From contig NZ_PAQR01000017.1 in NCBI RefSeq assembly GCF_002709775.1, positions 1 to 45,856 of the forward strand: a DNA stretch of 45,856 bases. Direction: 5' to 3'. Of this stretch, positions 34,456 through 42,496 are shown one piece after another (position 1 is the first letter of the stretch; each line of letters starts with the position of its first letter). Made by a program: the position numbers and the translations under genes. A model generated the notes under the pieces. The model searched no databases. It was not told the DNA's origin and saw only the letters and a program-made list of their open reading frames with translations. Source of the stretch: Thalassospira sp. (GTDB lineage Bacteria; Pseudomonadota; Alphaproteobacteria; Rhodospirillales; Thalassospiraceae).

Positions 34456-35976
34456 TCAGAAGAAGCCCATCGGTTTCGGATCGTAGGAAACCAGAAGGTT
34501 CTTGGTCTGCTGATAGTGGTTCAGCATCATCTTGTGGTTTTCACGGCCGATGCCCGACTGCTTGTAACCGCCAAAGGCCGCATGCGCCGGATAGAGGTGA
34601 TAGCAGTTGGTCCACACACGACCGGCCTTGATGTCACGGCCAAAGCGGTACGAACGGTTCGCATCACGGGTCCAGACACCGGCACCAAGGCCATAAAGCG
34701 TGTCATTGGCGATATGAAGCGCTTCGGCCTCGTCCTTGAACGTGGTTGCCGAAACAACCGGGCCAAAGATTTCTTCCTGGAAGATCCGCATGCGGTTGTG
34801 ACCCTTGAAGATGGTCGGCTGGATATAGAAACCACCAGAAAGATCACCACCCAGATCGGCCTTGTCACCACCACAGAGGACTTCAGCACCTTCCTGTTTG
34901 CCGATATCCAGATAGGACATGATTTTTTCCATCTGCTCGGTCGAGGCCTGCGCACCCATCATGGTGTCGGTATCAAGCGGGTTGCCCTGTTTGATGTTGG
35001 CAACACGCGACAGAACACCATCCATGAACTTGTCATAGATGCTTTCCTGAATGATAGCGCGCGACGGGCAGGTGCAAACTTCACCCTGGTTAAGGGCAAA
35101 CATCGCCATGCCCTCTGCGGCTTTCTGACGGAAGTCGTCATCGGCTGCCATGATGTCTTCAAAGAAGATGTTTGGCGATTTGCCACCAAGCTCAAGCGTG
35201 ACCGGAATGATGTTTTCCGATGCATACTGCATGATCAGACGGCCGGTGGTGGTTTCACCGGTAAAGGCGACCTTGGCGACACGGTTGCTTTGGGCCAGCG
35301 GCTTGCCGGCTTCAACGCCAAAGCCCTGAACAACGTTGACCACACCGGCCGGGATCAGATCGGAAATTAGTTCAAGAAGAACACAGATCGATGCCGGGGT
35401 CTGCTCAGCCGGTTTCAGGACAACGCAGTTGCCTGCGGCCAAAGCCGGGGCCAGTTTCCAGACCGCCATCAGGATCGGGAAGTTCCACGGAATGATCTGG
35501 CCGACCACGCCAAGCGGCTCGTGGAAGTGATAGGCAACAGTGTTGTCATCAATCTCGCCAAGGGATCCTTCCTGTGCGCGGATGGCACCGGCGAAATAAC
35601 GGAAATGGTCAATGGCGAGTGGAATGTCAGCGGCAAGCGTTTCACGCACGGCCTTGCCGTTATCCCAGGTCTCGGCAACAGCGAGCATTTCAAGATTGGC
35701 TTCCATGCGGTCGGCAATCTTATTCAGCATATTGGCCCGCTCGGTGACCGATGTTTTGCCCCAGGCCGGGAAAGCGGCATGGGCGGCATCAAGGGCCTTT
35801 TCGATATCATCGCTGCTGGAACGTGCAACTTCGCAGAACGGCTTGCCGTTTACCGGCGAGACATTTTCAAAATACTGACCCTTGGCAGGGGCGACCCATT
35901 CACCGCCAATGAAGTTCTCATAACGGCCTTTGAAGCTGACCGGGCTGCCTGCGTCATTTGGATTCTTGTAGATCAT
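34456..35976 (-). CDS. Aldehyde dehydrogenase (AldB/ExaC-type, NAD(P)-dependent)
   Basis: A 506-aa cytoplasmic aldehyde dehydrogenase that oxidises acetaldehyde or related aldehydes to acids. Asn165 in IIPWNFP, Lys188 in [10 protein letters not shown], Glu262 in LELGGKSP and nucleophile Cys301 in GEVCTCPSR are all present. The sequence matches the AldB/ExaC/AcoD branch, whose members follow AcoR-type regulators and are followed by DUF779, exactly as here. The start at ATG 35976 has GGAGGA about 6 nt upstream; the longer frame to 36045 would run across the sigma-54 promoter region. Expression is probably sigma-54 dependent and activated by the divergent AcoR-like protein. Confidence 0.95.
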   Translation of the reverse strand: MIYKNPNDAGSPVSFKGRYENFIGGEWVAPAKGQYFENVSPVNGKPFCEVARSSSDDIEKALDAAHAAFPAWGKTSVTERANMLNKIADRMEANLEMLAVAETWDNGKAVRETLAADIPLAIDHFRYFAGAIRAQEGSLGEIDDNTVAYHFHEPLGVVGQIIPWNFPILMAVWKLAPALAAGNCVVLKPAEQTPASICVLLELISDLIPAGVVNVVQGFGVEAGKPLAQSNRVAKVAFTGETTTGRLIMQYASENIIPVTLELGGKSPNIFFEDIMAADDDFRQKAAEGMAMFALNQGEVCTCPSRAIIQESIYDKFMDGVLSRVANIKQGNPLDTDTMMGAQASTEQMEKIMSYLDIGKQEGAEVLCGGDKADLGGDLSGGFYIQPTIFKGHNRMRIFQEEIFGPVVSATTFKDEAEALHIANDTLYGLGAGVWTRDANRSYRFGRDIKAGRVWTNCYHLYPAHAAFGGYKQSGIGRENHKMMLNHYQQTKNLLVSYDPKPMGFF

Positions 35977-36040
35977 TTGGGTTCCTCCGAGATAACGGAC
36001 GATTTTCCGTCCGCGTTTTTGTTTGTGACGCCGCCTTACC

Positions 36041-36056
36041 CGCAAAGGTCATGCCA
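36041..36056 (-). promoter_or_regulatory. Sigma-54 (-24/-12) promoter of the aldehyde dehydrogenase operon
   Basis: On the minus strand TGGCATGACCTTTGCG: GG and GC are separated by exactly 10 bp and match the TGGCAC-N5-TTGC consensus except for one base. Initiation near 36030 would give a leader of about 54 nt. Confidence 0.72.
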
Positions 36057-36176
36057 CTTGCGAATTTTCATGCCAGTTTCGCAAAAAGAACCCGTTTTCC
36101 AGATAGTTGAACCTTTCCAATTCAAAGCGCCGTTTTGCGCCATTCGTGCCATTGGAACAGGGCGGGTGGCACAAAT

Positions 36177-36194
36177 TGTTCCAAAAATGGAACA
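36177..36194. promoter_or_regulatory. Palindrome TGTTCCA-N4-TGGAACA: likely enhancer site for the AcoR-like activator
   Basis: A perfect 7-bp inverted repeat centred about 130 bp upstream of the -24 element. A further TGGAACA half-site lies at 36153-36159. AcoR-type activators recognise palindromes of this TGTTCC/GGAACA kind as far as I recall; the site also lies about 150 bp from the activator's own start, so autoregulation is possible. Confidence 0.62.
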
Positions 36195-36340
36195 GTCATG
36201 GTTTTGCCCGATTTTGCGCGCGAAACTGTTTGCTATGAACGCATTTAAGTGTGTTACGATTAATGCTGTGATCGGCTGTGGCAAAAGCCACGCACCGGAA
36301 AAATCCGGGCCAAAACACCGACACAAGGGAGATAGCGTCT

Positions 36341-38245
36341 ATGTCAGGAAACATTCCCGGCGGACGGATAGAAGCGGCACTGCAACTCAGCGGTGGTGCG
36401 CAAAATCGTGCGGTGCTTGAAAGCTGGCAACGGTGTGAAGAACGCTTTGGCCTGGCTCATGACACCTTGCGCCGTCCCGAAGTCATATCCGAAAGCCAGA
36501 CCCGGCAATTGCGTGATCGCAACGGGCGGCTTTATCACCACGCCCATGATCTGGTGCGCACCCTTTATCGCAAGATCGATGCATCGGGCTATGCGGTCTT
36601 TCTGACCGATAATAGCGGTGTGATCCTTGATAGTGTTGCGGCCCATTCCCTTTTGCCGTCGTTTCGCACCAACGGCCTTTTGCCCGGTGCGGTCTGGAGC
36701 GAGGAGCGCGAAGGCACCAACGGCATTGGCACCTGCATCGTCGAGGGCCGTGCGATCACCATCCACAAGGATGAACATTTCCTCGCCCAGCATTCGGTTC
36801 TGACCTGTACTGCCGCGCCGGTGTTTGATCCCGATGGCAAGGTGTGCTCGGTCTTGGATGTGTCAGCCGTGCGTGAAGATATCAAACGCCCTGATTGCCT
36901 GCGCGTGCGCGGCATGGTGGCCGATTATGCCGATGCGCTTGAACGTATCCTGTTCTTTGATGAGCGCGCCGGCGATGTGATCTTGCATTTGCATCCCGAT
37001 GCCCGCCATGTCGGATCAACCCGCGATGCGATGATTTCGATTGCACCCGATGGCACGATCAGCGGGGCGACCTCGACCGCGCGGCGCATTCTGGCTGCGG
37101 CCAATAATTCCACCGACATTTCGCAAATGTTTGAAATGGACGTCGAAAACCTTGTCGCCAAGCTCGCCAATCCGGATGGGCAAGGGGCATCGGCAACGCC
37201 ACTTAATATCGCGGGCGGTGGGGTTCTGTTTGGCAGTGTCACCATCCCCGAACGCATGCGCCGTCGCTATGTCGGGCGATCAACACCCACTGCACGCAAG
37301 GCGCCGTCACTGCCCGCGCGTCCGGTTGCCGACATCCCGGACAAGGATGCGGCCTTGCGGCGGATTTTTGAAATTGGCACGCGCCTGCATGCCAAGGATA
37401 TCAATGTCCTGATGTCTGGCGAAACCGGCAGCGGCAAGGAATATCTCGCACGCCACATTCACGTAGCCACCCTTGGCAAATCAAAACCCTTTGTTGCGAT
37501 CAACTGTGCCGCCCTGCCGGAAGGTTTGATCGAAAACGAACTGTTTGGTCATGCCGGTGGCGCCTTTACCGGGGCGGCGCGCGATGGCTTTGGCGGCCGC
37601 ATTCGCGAAGCCAATGGCGGCACGCTGTTTTTGGATGAAATTGGCGACATGCCGCTGGCGGCCCAGGGGCGGTTGCTGCGTGTCCTTGAAAGTCGCACCG
37701 TCGAACCGCTTGGCAGTACCAAGTCCGTACCGGTCGATTTCCGACTGATCTGTGCGAGTAATGTCGATCTGAACCGCGCGGTGGCCGAGGGGAAATTCCG
37801 CGAAGACCTTCTTTATCGGATCAAGGGTGCGCGCCTTGCGGTGCCGCCTTTGCGCGAACGATCCGATCTTGCCGATCTGATTGGGCGGCTTCTGGCGGTT
37901 TTGTCAGATGACTATGTTCAGTGCGAAGACGATGTGCTTGCGCTTCTGACCACTCATGGCTGGCCGGGCAATGTGCGCGAACTGATCAATGTCTTGCAAT
38001 ATGCCGCGGTATTTGCCGAAGACGGCGTGATTGAACGCCATCATCTGCCCGATGATTTTCATGCCATGCAAGCCGATGAAGAGGCGCCAACACCGCGTCA
38101 AACCATGGCGCGCGCCGAGGCCGATGCCCTGCGTCAGTTGCTTGAAGATCAGCAATGGCATATCAGCAACACCGCCAAGGCGCTTGGTATCGGGCGTAAC
38201 ACGCTTTATCGCCGCATGGCGCGGCTCGGGATCGAGCGGCGTTGA
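36341..38245 (+). CDS. Sigma-54-dependent activator, AcoR-like (GAF, AAA+, Fis)
   Basis: A 634-aa enhancer-binding protein. The N-terminal region (about 60-190; SYAVFLTDNSG-like strand, then EEREGTNGIGTCI) is a GAF sensor of the AcoR family. The AAA+ domain follows, with Walker A GETGSGKE (360-367), the sigma-54-contacting GAFTGA loop (407-412) and Walker B TLFLDEIGD (428-436). The C-terminal Fis-type helix-turn-helix (about 592-634) ends in ALGIGRNTLYRRMARLGI. AcoR-type proteins sense acetoin or aldehydes and activate dehydrogenase genes. The start is ATG 36341, with AAGGGAGA 8 nt before it, rather than GTG 36278. It is divergent from the aldehyde dehydrogenase operon that has a sigma-54 promoter. 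Confidence 0.94.
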   Translation: MSGNIPGGRIEAALQLSGGAQNRAVLESWQRCEERFGLAHDTLRRPEVISESQTRQLRDRNGRLYHHAHDLVRTLYRKIDASGYAVFLTDNSGVILDSVAAHSLLPSFRTNGLLPGAVWSEEREGTNGIGTCIVEGRAITIHKDEHFLAQHSVLTCTAAPVFDPDGKVCSVLDVSAVREDIKRPDCLRVRGMVADYADALERILFFDERAGDVILHLHPDARHVGSTRDAMISIAPDGTISGATSTARRILAAANNSTDISQMFEMDVENLVAKLANPDGQGASATPLNIAGGGVLFGSVTIPERMRRRYVGRSTPTARKAPSLPARPVADIPDKDAALRRIFEIGTRLHAKDINVLMSGETGSGKEYLARHIHVATLGKSKPFVAINCAALPEGLIENELFGHAGGAFTGAARDGFGGRIREANGGTLFLDEIGDMPLAAQGRLLRVLESRTVEPLGSTKSVPVDFRLICASNVDLNRAVAEGKFREDLLYRIKGARLAVPPLRERSDLADLIGRLLAVLSDDYVQCEDDVLALLTTHGWPGNVRELINVLQYAAVFAEDGVIERHHLPDDFHAMQADEEAPTPRQTMARAEADALRQLLEDQQWHISNTAKALGIGRNTLYRRMARLGIERR

Positions 38246-38275
38246 AAATCAGCAAATTCCGCTGATTTTGCGAAT
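38245..38275 (+). terminator. Likely terminator of the AcoR-like gene
   Basis: AAAATCAGC (38245-38253) and GCTGATTTT (38261-38269) form a 9-bp perfect stem starting at the stop codon; only short T runs follow, so strength is uncertain. Confidence 0.5.
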
Positions 38276-38338
38276 GTTTTCATTGTAGGGCACGCCGTTA
38301 TTGTTTTAAGTAACGGCAGGGCTTTACAGGATATTTTC

Positions 38339-40273
38339 ATGTGTGGAATTGCCGGTTTATGGCTGTCTGAACAGGCTGATGCTTCGGGCTTGGGTGATCG
38401 TGTATCGCGCATGAATGATGCGCTGTATCATCGCGGGCCGGATGGCGGTGACGTCTGGGTTGATGATGAAAATGGCCTTGGCCTTGGGCAGCGCCGCCTT
38501 GCCATCATTGATCTGTCCGATGCCGGCAAGCAGCCGATGCATTCCGCCAATGGCCGTTATGTCATGGTTTATAACGGCGAGATCTATAACGCGCCGGAAC
38601 TGCGTGAAAAGCTGGCAGGTGCCAATATTTCCTGGCGCGGCCATTCCGATACCGAAGTCATCCTTGAATGCATCGCCCATTGGGGCTTGCGCGATACCAT
38701 CAAACGCCTGATTGGCATGTTTGCCATCGCCCTTTGGGACCGGCAGAAGAAAAAGCTTTTCCTTGTCCGTGATCGTCTGGGCATCAAGCCGCTTTATTGG
38801 TCGCGCTATGACGGCCATATCGGTTTCGCGTCCGAGGTCAAAGGTTTGCTTGCCGGTGACGCCATCTCGCGCGAGGTCAATCAGACCGGCCTTGACGCTT
38901 ATCTCCGCTTTGGCTACGTGCCGTCCGGGCTTTCTATCTATGCCCATGCCAAAATGCTCAAGCCCGGTCATATCCTTGAAATTTCATCGCACGATCAGGC
39001 GACCGAGACCGCTTTTTGGTCGGTCGAGGATGCTGTTCTGAATGGTCAGACCCATGCCTGGAGCGGCGATGATCAAAGCGCGATTGACGCGCTTGAAGAC
39101 TTGCTGCGCGATGCGGTTCAACGCCGGATGGTGGCAGATGTGCCGCTCGGCGCGTTCCTGTCAGGCGGGATTGATTCCTCAACCGTCGTCGCCCTGATGC
39201 AGTCGGTTTCCGACCGGCGGGTGAAGACATTCTCTGTGGGCTTTGAGGACGAGGCCTTTAACGAGGCCGCCTTTGCCGGCGAAGTTGCCAAGCACCTCAA
39301 GACCGATCACACCGAACTTTATGTGACGCCCAAGGATGCGCTTGATCTGGTGCCGAAGCTTTCGGAAACCTATGACGAGCCCTTCTTTGATAGCTCCGCC
39401 ATTCCGACCTATCTGATCTCTGCACTCACGCGCAAGCATGTCACGGTCGCCCTGTCAGGCGATGGCGGGGATGAGACATTTGGCGGCTATAACCGCTATT
39501 TGTGGGCCAAGCAGCTTAGTCGTGCGGCGGGTAGCATTCCCTTTGGCGGTGGTCTTGCCTCCCGCGCGCTGACCATGATCTCGCCCGAGAGCTGGGACAA
39601 GCTCATCAGACTGGTGCCGGGCAAGAAATCGACCAGTGCGATTGGCGATAAAATCCACAAGGCGGCACCGCTTCTGGCGATCGGTGATGATATCGACCGT
39701 TATCACGCGCTGATTTCGCTGTTTGATCCGGACAAGCTGCGCGACAATCGCGAAGCGGCCAAGAAATTCCGTGTGCCGGGCGAGAAGTTCTGTCGTAACC
39801 GTCACCTTGATTATGTGTCCTCCATGCAGGCCATGGATACGATGATGTATATGGTCGATGACGTCCTGACCAAGGTCGACCGGGCATCCATGGCCAATTC
39901 GCTCGAAGTCCGCGTGCCTTTCATTGATCACCGCGTGATCGAGTTTGGCTGGCGTCTGCCCGCACGGCTCAAGATGAATGGATCGGTGGGCAAATATGCC
40001 CTGCGCCAGATCCTTTATAAATATGTCCCGCGCGAAATGATCGACCGGCCCAAGACCGGCTTTGGCGTGCCGCTCGCACAATGGCTGCGCGGGCCGCTTA
40101 ATGAATGGATGGGCGACCATCTCGCCAATGAAGCACTTTATACTGACTTCGGTCTGGATCGCGGCCAGATCGAGAAGCTTCGCAAAGAGCACATGTCGGG
40201 CAAGCGCAACTGGGGTCATCAGCTCTGGACCATTTCGATGCTCTCGGATTGGCAGAAGCGCTGGCTGGCCTGA
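38339..40273 (+). CDS. asnB: Asparagine synthase (glutamine-hydrolysing)
   Basis: Makes asparagine from aspartate, ATP and glutamine. The 644-aa chain has an N-terminal Ntn glutaminase domain with nucleophile Cys2, Arg-rich RRLAIIDLS (52-60) and YNGEIYN (78-84). The C-terminal synthetase domain carries the ATP PP-motif LSGGIDSS at 274-281, SGDGGDETFGGY and KVDRASMANSLEVRVPF. At 644 aa it is longer than enteric AsnB (about 554) and belongs to the longer bacterial group. Some of these act on peptide or sugar amides in surface-polysaccharide clusters, but no such cluster is near, so plain asparagine synthesis is the simplest reading. AGGA precedes the ATG. A terminator follows. Confidence 0.95.
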   Translation: MCGIAGLWLSEQADASGLGDRVSRMNDALYHRGPDGGDVWVDDENGLGLGQRRLAIIDLSDAGKQPMHSANGRYVMVYNGEIYNAPELREKLAGANISWRGHSDTEVILECIAHWGLRDTIKRLIGMFAIALWDRQKKKLFLVRDRLGIKPLYWSRYDGHIGFASEVKGLLAGDAISREVNQTGLDAYLRFGYVPSGLSIYAHAKMLKPGHILEISSHDQATETAFWSVEDAVLNGQTHAWSGDDQSAIDALEDLLRDAVQRRMVADVPLGAFLSGGIDSSTVVALMQSVSDRRVKTFSVGFEDEAFNEAAFAGEVAKHLKTDHTELYVTPKDALDLVPKLSETYDEPFFDSSAIPTYLISALTRKHVTVALSGDGGDETFGGYNRYLWAKQLSRAAGSIPFGGGLASRALTMISPESWDKLIRLVPGKKSTSAIGDKIHKAAPLLAIGDDIDRYHALISLFDPDKLRDNREAAKKFRVPGEKFCRNRHLDYVSSMQAMDTMMYMVDDVLTKVDRASMANSLEVRVPFIDHRVIEFGWRLPARLKMNGSVGKYALRQILYKYVPREMIDRPKTGFGVPLAQWLRGPLNEWMGDHLANEALYTDFGLDRGQIEKLRKEHMSGKRNWGHQLWTISMLSDWQKRWLA

Positions 40274-40319
40274 TCGCCCGTCGATATCGCCCGGACTTCC
40301 ATCACATTTGATCTTTGAT

Positions 40320-40352
40320 AACCCCGTCTGATGTTCAGGCGGGGTTTTTATT
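40320..40352 (+). terminator. Rho-independent terminator of asnB
   Basis: AACCCCG-T-CTGA (40320-40331) pairs with TCAG-G-CGGGGTT (40335-40346) around a TGT loop, with one T-G position, and is followed by TTTATTTT. Confidence 0.85.
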
Positions 40353-40475
40353 TTCGTTCATGAATGAATCGCTGCAATCCTGAATTTTCTCTGGAACTTC
40401 CGGCGGTATATTAGCTGTGTAGGTGCGTTTCCCGCATGGCTGTGTCGAATAAATGTCACAATTCGAAACTTGAAA

Positions 40476-40487
40476 ATTTTCGAAAAT
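40476..40487. promoter_or_regulatory. ATTTTCGAAAAT palindrome upstream of glpD, possible GlpR site
   Basis: A perfect 12-bp palindrome 50 bp before the glpD start, with another TTCGAA at 40462-40467 and a GAAAATGAAC run next to it. DeoR-type GlpR sites are built from TTCG half-sites, so these phased TTCGAA boxes are reasonable candidates. No glpR gene is in the window. Confidence 0.4.
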
Positions 40488-40536
40488 GAACTATTTTCAT
40501 CGTCAAAGAGTTTTCCTTCTGCGATGAGAGGCCCCT

Positions 40537-42081
40537 ATGGCTGGCACTTCGAATTACGATCTGATCATTATCGGCGGCGGCATTAACGGTGCCGGGATCG
40601 CCCGCGATGCAGCGGGCCGGGGCCTGAAAGTTCTGCTGTGTGAAAAGGATGATCTGGCCAGTGCGACCTCGTCGGCCAGCACCAAGCTGATCCATGGTGG
40701 CTTGCGCTATCTCGAACATTACGAGTTCCGCCTGGTGCGCGAAGCCCTGACCGAACGTGAAGTGCTGCTTGATAACGCGCCGCATATCATCTGGCCGCTG
40801 CGGTTCGTGCTGCCGCATCGCCAGGACCTGCGCCCGGCTTGGATGATCCGCCTTGGCCTGTTCCTGTATGACCATCTTGGTGGCCGCAAAAAGCTTCCGG
40901 GGTCGGAGGGCATTTCATTCGCCAAGCATGTGGCCGGTGCGCCGCTTCGCGATGACATGACCAAGGGCTTTGTCTATTCCGATTGCTGGGTGGATGATGC
41001 GCGCCTTGTTGTTTTGAACGCCATGGATGCCAAGGCCAAAGGGGCGGAGATTTTGACGCGTACCGAATGCGTTGGTGCAAAACGCGCGGGCGACGTCTGG
41101 AACGTGACGCTGCGCGATCAGGAAACGGGTGAAAATCGCTCGGTTTCGGGCCGCATGCTGATTAACGCGGCGGGGCCGTGGTGTGCTGATCTGATCAATC
41201 CGGAAAACGATGTGGTCAAATCCGATACCAAGGCCAATATCCGCCTGGTCAAGGGTAGCCACATCGTCGTGCCCAAGCTGTTTGATCACGATTTCTGCTA
41301 TATTTTCCAGAACGGTGATGGGCGTATTGTCTTTGCCATTCCCTATCAGGGCGACTTTACCCTGATCGGGACCACGGATGTTGATTTCAAAGGCGATCCG
41401 GCCAAGGTCAAGATTGATCAGGACGAGATCGATTACCTTTGCAAGCTTGCCAGCGGTTATTTCAAAAAGCCGATCGCATCCGATGATGTCGTCTGGACCT
41501 ATTCCGGTGTGCGGCCGCTTTATGCTGGTGAAGGCGGCGAAGCAAACGCATCGAAGGTATCGCGTGATTACACCCTGAAACTCGAAGCCAACGGGCATAA
41601 GGCCCCGGCATTGCATGTGTTTGGCGGTAAAATCACCACCTATCGCAAGCTTGCCGAACACGCGCTTGAGATCATTTCAAAGCAACTGGGTGCCAAGGAC
41701 ACGCCCTGGACAGCCAACGCCGTGCTACCGGGAGGCGACTTCCCAAATGCATCCTATGAGGCGGCCTTTGCCGATTATGCCGCGCGCTATGACTGGATGG
41801 ATGCGGTAATGCTCAAACGCCTGCTGCGCGCCTATGGCACGCGGATCGAACAGATCATTGGCGATGCCAAGGGCGTTGGCGATCTTGGCAAATGTTATGG
41901 CCATGACCTCTATGAAGCCGAAGTCCGCTATCTGATCGACAACGAATGGGTGCAGGGCATCAATGACCTGATCTGGCGTCGCTCCAAGCTTGGCTTGCGT
42001 CTGACTGGTGATCAGGTTGCCGATCTTGGCGAACGTCTGGCACAGGAAAAGCACGATCCCAAATCGGTCGCTGCTGAATAG
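40537..42081 (+). CDS. glpD: Aerobic glycerol-3-phosphate dehydrogenase GlpD
   Basis: FAD-dependent, membrane-associated enzyme that oxidises sn-glycerol-3-phosphate to dihydroxyacetone phosphate and passes electrons to quinone. The 514-aa length is typical. The N-terminal FAD motif is DLIIIGGGINGAGIARDA (8-25), followed by the GlpD hallmark STKLIHGGLRYLEHYEF (48-64). GTTDVDFKGDP and WTYSGVRPLY lie in the middle, and FGGKITTYRKLAE (about 362-374) marks the C-terminal FAD contact. The C-terminal domain continues through the helical DUF-like tail. GAGAGG precedes the ATG. No glpF or glpK is adjacent. A TTCGAA-rich palindrome upstream may be the repressor site. Confidence 0.96.
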   Translation: MAGTSNYDLIIIGGGINGAGIARDAAGRGLKVLLCEKDDLASATSSASTKLIHGGLRYLEHYEFRLVREALTEREVLLDNAPHIIWPLRFVLPHRQDLRPAWMIRLGLFLYDHLGGRKKLPGSEGISFAKHVAGAPLRDDMTKGFVYSDCWVDDARLVVLNAMDAKAKGAEILTRTECVGAKRAGDVWNVTLRDQETGENRSVSGRMLINAAGPWCADLINPENDVVKSDTKANIRLVKGSHIVVPKLFDHDFCYIFQNGDGRIVFAIPYQGDFTLIGTTDVDFKGDPAKVKIDQDEIDYLCKLASGYFKKPIASDDVVWTYSGVRPLYAGEGGEANASKVSRDYTLKLEANGHKAPALHVFGGKITTYRKLAEHALEIISKQLGAKDTPWTANAVLPGGDFPNASYEAAFADYAARYDWMDAVMLKRLLRAYGTRIEQIIGDAKGVGDLGKCYGHDLYEAEVRYLIDNEWVQGINDLIWRRSKLGLRLTGDQVADLGERLAQEKHDPKSVAAE

Positions 42082-42103
42082 GCGACTTCATACCTGCGAA
42101 CTG

Positions 42104-42373
42104 TCAGGCTTGATCGCCAGATAGTTCGCGGCGCAGCGCATCAAGCAGGGCGCGAAGTTCCTGCTTGCGGGCTGGCGTGATATCACGCCAGTCACGATCA
42201 TGGATCGCGCCTTCAAGCGCATAGAGGTAATTCAGGCTAATCTTCTTTTCGCTGCCAAAGCGAAACAGCAACCGGCGTGTGGTTTCTTCAAGACCGATTT
42301 CGCGCAATTGGTCGCGGTTTTCAATCCCGATTTCACTCAGTTCCCGCGAAGACGTCGGGCCGATATTGCGCAT
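42104..42373 (-). CDS. TfoX C-terminal domain protein
   Basis: An 89-aa stand-alone TfoX_C domain: IGPTSSRELSEIGIENRDQL (4-23) at the start, then SLNYLYALEGAIHDRDWRDI (45-64) and PARKQELRALL. The domain is a helix-hairpin-helix-like fold found at the end of TfoX/Sxy competence regulators. Short versions like this are common in alphaproteobacteria and have no established role; they may bind DNA or protein. The ATG at 42373 has the excellent ribosome site AAGGAGGG; the longer frame to 42430 has none. It is convergent with glpD, whose stop is 22 bp away, with no clear terminator between. Confidence 0.88.
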   Translation of the reverse strand: MRNIGPTSSRELSEIGIENRDQLREIGLEETTRRLLFRFGSEKKISLNYLYALEGAIHDRDWRDITPARKQELRALLDALRRELSGDQA

Positions 42374-42496
42374 GCCGTTCCCTCCTTCCGCGCGATAAGT
42401 ATTCGCCGTGCCGGTCTTGCTTCTATCCACTGACAGTCTGAATAAACTGCGCTATGGTCGGCCTGTTTTCAACTGATTACCTCGACCGGTTCATTG

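Larger units (their letters stand above)
35977..36340. other. 364-bp divergent control region between the aldehyde dehydrogenase and AcoR-like genes
   Basis: No gene is seen. It holds a -24/-12 promoter facing the dehydrogenase and, about 130 bp upstream of it, a perfect palindrome with an extra half-site, the layout expected for activation by an enhancer-binding protein. Besides the main promoter, a second TGGCATGA occurs at 36067-36074 on the minus strand, but without a proper GC at -12. The AcoR-like promoter was not identified. Confidence 0.6.

Noticed and set aside
34309..35370. 353-codon plus-strand frame over the aldehyde dehydrogenase gene
   Set aside because: Shadow of a clear aldehyde dehydrogenase with full catalytic set.
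36060..36078. Second sigma-54 promoter (TGGCATGA repeated) upstream of the aldehyde dehydrogenase
   Set aside because: The -12 position reads CG instead of GC at the required distance, so only the copy at 36041-36056 fits.
40915..41661. 248-codon minus-strand frame within glpD
   Set aside because: Antisense shadow; GlpD motifs are continuous on the plus strand.
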